Shown: positions 1-4,516 of the stretch, piece after piece
Layout of the letters: every line of letters starts with the position of its first letter
Numbering within the stretch: the first letter of the stretch is position 1
Assembly: GCA_041678625.1 (NCBI GenBank)
Contig: JBAYNS010000010.1
Span: forward strand, 1 to 20,551
Direction: 5' to 3'
DNA from: JBAYNS01 sp041678625
Lineage (GTDB): Bacteria > Patescibacteriota > Gracilibacteria > Peribacterales > Peribacteraceae
DNA length: 20,551 nucleotides
Position numbers and translations under genes: made by a program
Notes under the pieces: model-generated
What the model saw: the letters and a program-made list of their open reading frames with translations, nothing else
The model's database searches: none
What the model was told of the DNA's origin: nothing

Positions 1-1001
1 CTGTTCCAGCGCATGATGGCATCGCCTCTGCGAATATATGCCACCTCTTTGTTCGGATTGAAGAGCGCAAAATGCGAGAGGATTTCCTGTGGATCGCTCT
101 TACACGGCAGAAGATACTTTAATTGTTTCAGGCTGAGTTCCGGAACCAAACGCCGGGCAGCTTGTTCTACCGTGCGCTCCTCGTTATTCACAATAATGGT
201 ATCTATGAAGATCTCACCGTCATGCGCACGACGATGCGGAACAACCACATCGTTTTCGCTGGCTGAAGCACTACCAATGCCTCCTCCTCTTTTTTGCTCT
301 ATCCATTTTTTTACTGAAAGGAAATACGGATCACCGTCCTGTGTGCGCTCCGGATGCGGCATCAATGCAACCACATTTCCCGCTCTGTTGCAGATGCCGG
401 CGGCTCCAAAGAGCGAACCATTTGGGCAAATAGGAGAACGACCGGAGATCTTCCCCTCACTATCGCAGTAAGAGAATGCAATCTGATCGTTCGCTTTTAA
501 TTCCTGAATGACGTCCTTGTCTTTTGTTGTGAACCGCCCTTCGCCGTGTGCAATGGGCAGGTGCATTGCGCCTTCCCAATCGGAAGTAGCGCAACGGTCA
601 CGCGCGCAACTCGGTGTGATCCACACCCACTGATTCAGAAAGCCGACGGCCTCACTCTCCACAACGTTGCGCGCAAGGCTCATTCTGAGCTCCTTGTCCA
701 ATGGGATGAGTCCGCTCTCCACAAGTACTTGAGCACCATTGCAGTTCCCTATGACCACTTTCCCCTTTGCCGCCTCGTCCGCAATGAAATTGAGAAGCGG
801 ATCCCGCGCCGCTACCATTCCGGCTCTGCCACGATCTTCGTAACTGAATCCTCCGGGAATGAAGTATCCATCAACTTCGGCAAGCTTCTCTGTGGAATCA
901 TTCCACTTGAAGAACATTGCCTCCATTCCGCAACGCTCAATGGAGCGCAGCGATTCCACTTCACAGTTGTTGCCGGGAAAGGAGAGGACAGCAATTTTCA
1001 T
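1..1001 (-). CDS. purQ: Phosphoribosylformylglycinamidine synthase, glutaminase subunit PurQ (C-terminus cut by window edge)
   Basis: Translating the minus strand from ATG at 1001 gives an open frame to base 1 (333 codons, no stop). PurQ releases ammonia from glutamine for the FGAM synthase step of de novo purine synthesis, in the cytoplasm. The start MKIAVLSFPGNNCE is typical. The class I amidotransferase nucleophile elbow is GNCNGAQ with Cys87, and the other triad members are His216 and Glu218 in MPHPER. The PurQ motifs PIAHGEGRF (149-157) and AGICN (201-205) are also present. PurQ usually ends some 20 residues after HPER, but this frame continues for at least 95 residues past residue 238, so it carries an extra C-terminal region I cannot name. 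A GGAG lies 4 nt before the ATG. It is third in the pyrH-frr-purQ block. Identity is firm; the true C-terminus is outside the window. Confidence 0.93.
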   Translation of the reverse strand, partial: MKIAVLSFPGNNCEVESLRSIERCGMEAMFFKWNDSTEKLAEVDGYFIPGGFSYEDRGRAGMVAARDPLLNFIADEAAKGKVVIGNCNGAQVLVESGLIPLDKELRMSLARNVVESEAVGFLNQWVWITPSCARDRCATSDWEGAMHLPIAHGEGRFTTKDKDVIQELKANDQIAFSYCDSEGKISGRSPICPNGSLFGAAGICNRAGNVVALMPHPERTQDGDPYFLSVKKWIEQKRGGGIGSASASENDVVVPHRRAHDGEIFIDTIIVNNEERTVEQAARRLVPELSLKQLKYLLPCKSDPQEILSHFALFNPNKEVAYIRRGDAIMRWN

Positions 1002-1005
1002 AACG

Positions 1006-1009
1006 CTCC
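1006..1009 (-). promoter_or_regulatory. Ribosome binding site of purQ
   Basis: The mRNA strand reads TTGGAGCGTTATG, so GGAG sits 4 nt before the purQ start. It supports the ATG at 1001. It is notable because most other genes in this window lack a clear Shine-Dalgarno motif. Confidence 0.6.
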
Positions 1010-1016
1010 AATGATA

Positions 1017-1055
1017 CCCTAGCCCCAGCCCCAACCCTAGCCCTAACAATAGCCC
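1017..1055 (-). other. G-run tract (candidate G-quadruplex) between frr and purQ
   Basis: The plus strand carries six C-runs of 3-4 bases at 1017-1019, 1023-1026, 1029-1032, 1035-1037, 1041-1043 and 1053-1055. On the minus (mRNA) strand these are G-runs, and the first five are separated by loops of only 2-3 nt. That meets the usual sequence rule for a stable parallel G-quadruplex. It lies 15 nt from the purQ start, just upstream of its GGAG, and its far end overlaps the frr stop codon by one base. Folding in the mRNA and any effect on purQ translation are inferred. Confidence 0.6.
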
Positions 1056-1600
1056 TACACCGTCATTACTTCCTCTTCCTTCTTTTTCATCGATTCTTCA
1101 ATTTTCTCGTTCGCTTCTTTCACTGCTTTTTCCAGATGCTCCAGAGCGGTGTACCGAGCATCTTCATCCTTCTCCTCCTCCTTGATTTTGTCCTGCATAG
1201 CCTGGCGTTGCTGACGAACAGAGATGCGCGCTTCTTCCGCATACTGGTGCACGATCTTCTTCATCTGTGCACGGCGCTCCTCCGTCATTGGGGGGAGTAC
1301 GATGCGGATGATGACGCCATCATTGGAAGGCGACGTTCCCAACTCTGCCATCTGAAGAGCACGATCAACGCTTGCCAGAATGGACCGATCCCACGGTTGC
1401 ACCACAATTGTTCGCGCATCCTCCACGGTAATCCCCGCAAGAGTCTTGAGCGGTTGCCGCTGCCCATACGCTTCTACTTCCACATGTTCGACCAACGAAG
1501 CATTTGCTCGACCCGTTTGGAGCTTGGAGAATTCGCTATGGAGAAATTCCATAATCTTTTCGATTTCCTTCTTCAACGATTCCATGCGTGCATCAGCCAT
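1055..1600 (-). CDS. frr: Ribosome recycling factor
   Basis: A 181-residue protein, close to the usual ~185 of RRF. It splits post-termination ribosomes together with EF-G in the cytoplasm. Family landmarks are LQTGRANASLV (27-37), GQRQPLKTLAGI, NDGVIIRIVLPPMTEERR in the central segment, and a highly charged helical C-terminus (the three-helix domain). The start is ATG at 1600 and the stop is TAG. There is no recognisable Shine-Dalgarno upstream; the sequence before the ATG is pyrimidine-rich. It lies 67 nt downstream of pyrH and 53 nt upstream of purQ, all on the same strand. The pyrH-frr order is common in bacteria, so co-transcription from the pyrH promoter is likely. Nothing in the protein looks degraded. 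Confidence 0.97.
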   Translation of the reverse strand: MADARMESLKKEIEKIMEFLHSEFSKLQTGRANASLVEHVEVEAYGQRQPLKTLAGITVEDARTIVVQPWDRSILASVDRALQMAELGTSPSNDGVIIRIVLPPMTEERRAQMKKIVHQYAEEARISVRQQRQAMQDKIKEEEKDEDARYTALEHLEKAVKEANEKIEESMKKKEEEVMTV

Positions 1601-1667
1601 AAGAAAATTCAGGGAAAGGAGAAAACAAGAACTATCCTAGCGGGCTTCCATGACTGCTGACAATGCT

Positions 1668-2375
1668 TTAACCATGCACAAGCGTTCCGACCTTCTCCCC
1701 CTTTGCAGCCTTGAGGAGATTATCCCGCTGTGCAAAGTTGAAAACTCTAATCGGCAGTTTCTGATCCTGACAAAGGCTGAATGCTGCCTGATCCATAATA
1801 TTGAGGTGCTTCTCAATTGCTTCCTGATACGTCAAAGATTCGTACAGTACAGCATCAGCGTGCTCGCTGGGATCTTTGTCATAGACACCATCGACATTCG
1901 TCGCTTTGAGGAGAATTTCACAATTAAGCTCCAGTGCACGCAGCGCAGCGGCAGAATCCGTGGTGAAGTATGGGTTCCCCGTTCCCCCTGCACAGATCAC
2001 CACCCGACCTTTCTCCAGATGACGCAGAGCCCTGCGTCGCAGATAGGGTTCCGCAAGCTGTGGAACATTAATGGCGCTGCAGACGCGAGTGAACTGATTG
2101 ACGGATTCCAATGCTGACTGCAGGCCGACACTGTTCATAATGGTCGCTAGCATGCCCATGGCATCGCTTGCCGTCCGCTCAATGCCGCTTTCCTGCGTAT
2201 CGCGGAATCGCCAGATATTTCCCCCACCCACAACCACCACAACCTGGATCCCCTCATCGGCAACGCTCTTTATATTCTTGGCAACATCCAGCAGAACCCC
2301 TTGATTCAGACCATATCCGCCGGGCCTTGCCAGAGCTTCGCCCGAGATCTTGAGCATGATGCGTTTGTACTTCAT
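1668..2375 (-). CDS. pyrH: Uridylate (UMP) kinase
   Basis: A 235-residue protein of the amino-acid-kinase fold. It phosphorylates UMP to UDP with ATP in pyrimidine nucleotide synthesis. Visible family motifs are LKISGEAL (8-15), the phosphate-binding VVGGGNIWR, ASDAMGMLATIMN (UMP-binding region), GGTGNPYFTTDSAAALRA, and KATNVDGVYDKDP near the ATP site. Length matches bacterial PyrH, including the hexameric enzymes. The start is ATG at 2375 and the stop is TAA. It is the first gene of the pyrH-frr-purQ block. A TATAAT box ends 7 nt before the ATG, which points to transcription starting at or next to the start codon. The gene is divergent from the tRNA-Arg. Confidence 0.97.
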   Translation of the reverse strand: MKYKRIMLKISGEALARPGGYGLNQGVLLDVAKNIKSVADEGIQVVVVVGGGNIWRFRDTQESGIERTASDAMGMLATIMNSVGLQSALESVNQFTRVCSAINVPQLAEPYLRRRALRHLEKGRVVICAGGTGNPYFTTDSAAALRALELNCEILLKATNVDGVYDKDPSEHADAVLYESLTYQEAIEKHLNIMDQAAFSLCQDQKLPIRVFNFAQRDNLLKAAKGEKVGTLVHG

Positions 2376-2382
2376 CCATACT

Positions 2383-2388
2383 ATTATA
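2383..2388 (-). promoter_or_regulatory. -10 box of the pyrH promoter, placed for a leaderless mRNA
   Basis: The minus strand reads TATAATAGTATGGATG. A consensus TATAAT is followed by 7 nt and then the pyrH ATG, so +1 would fall on or beside the start codon. No good -35 hexamer is visible at 15-19 nt. No Shine-Dalgarno fits in the short leader. Confidence 0.55.
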
Positions 2389-2420
2389 CCAATGAGCTCA
2401 TCAGAAAGCCATATTTAGTG

Positions 2421-2426
2421 TATAAT
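2421..2426 (+). promoter_or_regulatory. Possible -10 box directed at tRNA-Arg
   Basis: A perfect TATAAT on the plus strand lies about 100 nt before the tRNA. There is no convincing -35, and the distance is long. It is the only consensus-like box seen in the 153-nt gap between pyrH and the tRNA, which otherwise holds one hairpin and no gene. Confidence 0.25.
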
Positions 2427-2444
2427 AGCGTACACGCCCCGGCC

Positions 2445-2476
2445 CGCCTGCGTCCTGCTCCTACAGGACTTCGGCG
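2445..2476. other. Imperfect hairpin between pyrH and tRNA-Arg
   Basis: GTCCTG (2452-2457) pairs with CAGGAC (2464-2469) around a 6-nt loop. After a 3x3 internal loop, CGCC (2445-2448) pairs with GGCG (2473-2476). No T-run follows on either strand, so a simple intrinsic terminator is unlikely. Confidence 0.4.
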
Positions 2477-2528
2477 AACGAGTAACTCTGCCACTTCACG
2501 TTCTTGTTCCTTTTTCCCCGTCATCCTT

Positions 2529-2605
2529 GCCCCGGTAGCTCAGTTGGATAGAGCGGAAGCCTTCTAAGCTTCAGGTCACAGGTTCGATCCCTGTCCGGGG
2601 TACCA
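2529..2605 (+). tRNA. tRNA-Arg (anticodon UCU)
   Basis: A complete 77-nt cloverleaf can be drawn. The acceptor arm pairs 2529-2535 with 2595-2601, the first pair being G-U. The D arm is GCTC/GAGC (2538-2554). The anticodon arm is GAAGC/GCTTC with loop CTTCTAA (2561-2567), giving anticodon UCU, which reads AGA/AGG. The variable region has 5 nt. The T arm is ACAGG/CCTGT with loop TTCGATC. The discriminator is A2602 and the CCA end (2603-2605) is encoded in the DNA. The gene stands alone on the plus strand, divergent from pyrH, and a repeat-rich stretch begins right at its 3' end. Confidence 0.97.
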
Positions 2606-2790
2606 CGTAAAATTGCTCGCTACGCTCGCAATCACGTGGCACCGCCAAAAACAATAATATTCATAAGCAATTTTACGTGCCACGTGGCGACGAAGTCGCT
2701 TTACGTGGCTTCTTAGACGCTCCCACGTGGCACAGCCAAATTAATCGCAGGCGATTTTACGTGTCGCGTGGCGAACGAAGTGAATATTTT

Positions 2791-2809
2791 CTACACCAAG
2801 TTGGTGTAG
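2791..2809. other. Perfect 9-bp inverted repeat
   Basis: CTACACCAA and TTGGTGTAG flank a single G. In single-stranded form this would give an 8-bp stem with a 3-nt loop. No T-run follows, so it is not an obvious terminator. It belongs to the surrounding palindrome-rich stretch. Confidence 0.6.
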
Positions 2810-2846
2810 CACGCCCATGTGACAATCGCAGAAGATTTTATGTAGC

Positions 2847-2874
2847 TTCAATAGCCAAACAAATCTGCTACAAT
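2847..2874 (+). promoter_or_regulatory. Candidate promoter of the GIY-YIG gene
   Basis: TTCAAT (2847-2852), a 16-nt spacer and TACAAT (2869-2874) stand 8 nt before the ATG at 2883. The expected start of transcription is at or next to the start codon, as at pyrH. The -35 is weak. Confidence 0.4.
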
Positions 2875-2882
2875 TTTCCGCT

Positions 2883-3146
2883 ATGTACCACGTCTACATC
2901 ATCGAGAATGAGTTGAGAAACTGGTACATCGGTTATACAACCAATCTGCATCGAAGAATCTCAGAGCACAATCATCACAAAAATGTATCAACCGCCAAAG
3001 CAAAGAAATGGAGGCTTATTTACTGCGAAACCTATGTGAACAAGATGGATGCACTTGGTCGCGAGAAGTTTTTGAAGAGTGGTGCTGGTCGAAGATTTCT
3101 TAAGAAACAACTTATGCACTATCTTTCAGAATCAGAAAACAATTAG
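2883..3146 (+). CDS. Single-domain GIY-YIG nuclease family protein
   Basis: An 87-residue protein covering little more than one GIY-YIG domain. The signature is split as HVYII (3-7) and WYIGYT (14-19), followed by the catalytic-type arginine stretch NLHRRISEHN (21-30). KMDALGREKFLKSGAGRRFL near the end matches the small UvrC-like/YhbQ-type group, whose members carry a conserved Glu in this region. These are presumed metal-dependent endonucleases; the cellular role of the stand-alone form is largely unknown. ATG at 2883 has no Shine-Dalgarno but a possible -10 box 8 nt upstream. The stop is TAG, 5 nt from the convergent gene's stop. The gene follows the repeat-rich stretch next to tRNA-Arg, so a link with mobile DNA is possible but unproven. 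Confidence 0.9.
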   Translation: MYHVYIIENELRNWYIGYTTNLHRRISEHNHHKNVSTAKAKKWRLIYCETYVNKMDALGREKFLKSGAGRRFLKKQLMHYLSESENN

Positions 3147-3151
3147 CTTTT

Positions 3152-4081
3152 TTAATTTCCTGGACAACTAGCACCTACTAAAACATTGTACCAAGCTCCA
3201 TTCCATAATTTCTTTTCATATTTTTTCCAACAATTAATCTCCGCAAATCTCCGGCAATAAGCTGGATTTGCGTAACAGTCCTGAGGAGAAACATCACTGC
3301 AAAAAGCGGTGGGATTTCCGTCACAGTCTAAAGCATAAACACCACTCTTTCTTGACCATGACCCGGCATACCACTCACACCTTGCATTGCAAATAGACCA
3401 CGGAGGCGAAGGAGGAGGAAGAGGTTGAGGAGGGGTAGGGAGAGGAGAAGAAATGGGACCACGTTTTGCCTCCTGGTAATCATCCCATGCAGCACCTTTT
3501 GTTGCCTGGTAGGTTGCCCATGCCTGATCGCGCGTTTGGTTGTACTCCTGCAGTGCTGCACTGCGATCCTGCGTGTACGTTGCTTTTAACTGTGCTTTTG
3601 TCTGGTCATATTCCTCTTTTGCAGACGCTTTTTCTGCATGGTACTTGCTGAGCTCTGTCTGTTTAATTGCTTTGTATTCCGCGTACGCCTGCTTTTTGTC
3701 TCCACCGGATTCCTTCACCGCAAGGTAGGCATCGTATGCTTCCTGCTTTGTTTCCTGATAGGCATCCCAGGCATCACTCTTCTGTTGCCGATATTCTTCC
3801 AGTGCTGCAGCGCGGGATTCCTTGTACGTATCAATCACCTGTTCCTTCTGTTCATCATAGACGGCGCGTGCTGCCTGTTTGCTTTCATCGTATGTGCTGC
3901 GCGCCTCTGCTTTGACTTCTTTGTAGCGCTCATAGGATTCAGATACAGCATCATCTGTACTGACTGCCGCGCTGGGTATGTGGAAATCTCCATCCTGCTG
4001 AATGATGACAACGGAAAGGAGCCCCACAGAAGCTGCAGCAAAAAGGGTAATGAGTTTTGTGGTGAGGAAGGAAGACTGCAT
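3152..4081 (-). CDS. Secreted or membrane-anchored hendecad coiled-coil protein with Cys-rich tail
   Basis: I do not recognise a named family. The 309 residues fall into four parts. Residues 7-28 are a hydrophobic signal or anchor segment. Residues 50-209 are fourteen 11-residue repeats with Tyr at position 4 and usually Lys/Arg at position 8, for example RSTYDESKQAA and WDAYQETKQEA. The register is kept throughout except for a 6-residue insert (GDKKQA) after repeat 7. Residues 210-228 are proline-rich. The tail (229-309) holds eight cysteines and many aromatics. Hendecad repeats form nearly straight coiled coils, so a rod holding a disulfide-bonded head away from the membrane is a fair inference. 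The start is ATG at 4081 without a Shine-Dalgarno, about 28 nt from a TATAAT box. It is convergent with the GIY-YIG gene. Confidence 0.8.
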   Translation of the reverse strand: MQSSFLTTKLITLFAAASVGLLSVVIIQQDGDFHIPSAAVSTDDAVSESYERYKEVKAEARSTYDESKQAARAVYDEQKEQVIDTYKESRAAALEEYRQQKSDAWDAYQETKQEAYDAYLAVKESGGDKKQAYAEYKAIKQTELSKYHAEKASAKEEYDQTKAQLKATYTQDRSAALQEYNQTRDQAWATYQATKGAAWDDYQEAKRGPISSPLPTPPQPLPPPSPPWSICNARCEWYAGSWSRKSGVYALDCDGNPTAFCSDVSPQDCYANPAYCRRFAEINCWKKYEKKLWNGAWYNVLVGASCPGN

Positions 4082-4109
4082 GATGGGAATGTGTGTAGGT
4101 TTCGTATAT

Positions 4110-4139
4110 ATTATACTGTATTTTTGTAGAGCATGCCAT
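4110..4139 (-). promoter_or_regulatory. Promoter of the coiled-coil protein gene
   Basis: On the minus strand, ATGGCA (4139-4134, 4 of 6 to consensus), an 18-nt spacer and TATAAT (4115-4110) precede the ATG at 4081, leaving a leader of roughly 22 nt. Confidence 0.45.
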
Positions 4140-4140
4140 A

Positions 4141-4169
4141 TTGCTTAATATAAGCATATATTGTATAAT
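4141..4169 (+). promoter_or_regulatory. Promoter of the small plus-strand gene
   Basis: TTGCTT (4141-4146), a 17-nt spacer and TATAAT (4164-4169) form a good sigma70-like promoter. The expected start is near 4176, about 30 nt before the GTG at 4207. Its -35 is one base away from the -35 proposed for the opposite gene. Confidence 0.55.
4142..4156. promoter_or_regulatory. Inverted repeat in the divergent promoter region
   Basis: TGCTTA-ATA-TAAGCA is a perfect 6-bp inverted repeat overlapping the -35 and spacer of the plus-strand promoter. It is placed where a dimeric regulator could act on both promoters. AT-rich DNA gives such repeats by chance, so confidence is low. Confidence 0.3.
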
Positions 4170-4206
4170 ATAATATATAACAAACCACTACCACAAAGCC
4201 GGGGAA

Positions 4207-4515
4207 GTGCTCAAAGAAACGGTCACAAGCTCTGTTGACCTGGTTTCACGCATGCCGCAGGAAACCCTGATGTCTGTACTAGATTTGGATCCGAGCACCA
4301 AACCCACAGAAGCCATCAAGCGCTACACCAAGAACGCCGTGAAGAACGTTCTGCTCTTCCCTTTCCGGGAAGTATGGCATCTGGGCGTCGGTTCCATCAT
4401 GCTTGCGACACGTACAAGCATTGATCTGGCGCTCAATGCGCCCATTGTCCTTGTAAAATCGCACACCAACCAACGCCTAAAGGATTTGAAGGAATCTATG
4501 AATACTGCTGCGTAA
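4207..4515 (+). CDS. Hypothetical small protein (102 aa)
   Basis: Family not recognised. The frame starts with GTG at 4207, right behind GGGGAA, which is close for a Shine-Dalgarno; an ATG 15 codons later (4252) is the alternative start. The composition is ordinary for a soluble or peripherally attached protein. There is a polar, Ser/Thr-rich start, then EAIKRYTKNAVKNVLLFPFR and a moderately hydrophobic stretch GVGSIMLATRTSIDLAL, and a charged end with RLKDLKESM. No signal peptide and no clear membrane span is visible. A sigma70-like promoter lies upstream. The stop TAA ends one base before the stop of the convergent pilin-like gene, with no terminator hairpin in between. Coding is supported by the promoter and by the tight fit between neighbours. 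Confidence 0.6.
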   Translation: MLKETVTSSVDLVSRMPQETLMSVLDLDPSTKPTEAIKRYTKNAVKNVLLFPFREVWHLGVGSIMLATRTSIDLALNAPIVLVKSHTNQRLKDLKESMNTAA

Positions 4516-4516
4516 A

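Larger units (their letters stand above)
2603..2880. repeat. Palindrome-rich, degenerate ~82-nt repeat region
   Basis: No believable gene occupies this stretch. A phrase built around ATTTTACGTG followed by GTGGCGAxCGAAGT recurs: the TTTTACGTG core is at 2671 and 2755, with a decayed copy (TTTTATGTAG) at 2837. CACGTAAAATTGC (2604-2616) is the inverted match of GCAATTTTACGTG (2668-2680). The perfect palindrome GCCACGTGGC is at 2679-2688, and CACGTGGC also occurs at 2633 and 2724. Smaller hairpins include GCGAC-GAA-GTCGC (2688-2700). It abuts the tRNA 3' end and runs to the GIY-YIG gene. Confidence 0.65.

Noticed and set aside
1136..2117. Plus-strand open frames opposite frr and pyrH
   Set aside because: They are shadows of strongly conserved minus-strand genes, with no recognisable protein features.
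2603..2880. CRISPR array next to tRNA-Arg
   Set aside because: Copies are degenerate and few, spacers are not uniform in length, and no cas gene is in the window.
2677..2916. A 79-codon plus-strand frame through the repeat region
   Set aside because: It is made of the palindromic repeats and overlaps the GIY-YIG start in another frame; its composition is not protein-like.
3144..3154. T-run between the convergent GIY-YIG and coiled-coil genes as an intrinsic terminator
   Set aside because: No GC-rich stem precedes the run on either strand.
3401..3460. Polypurine tract as a possible triplex or regulatory element
   Set aside because: It is explained by the proline-rich linker codons of the coiled-coil gene on the opposite strand.
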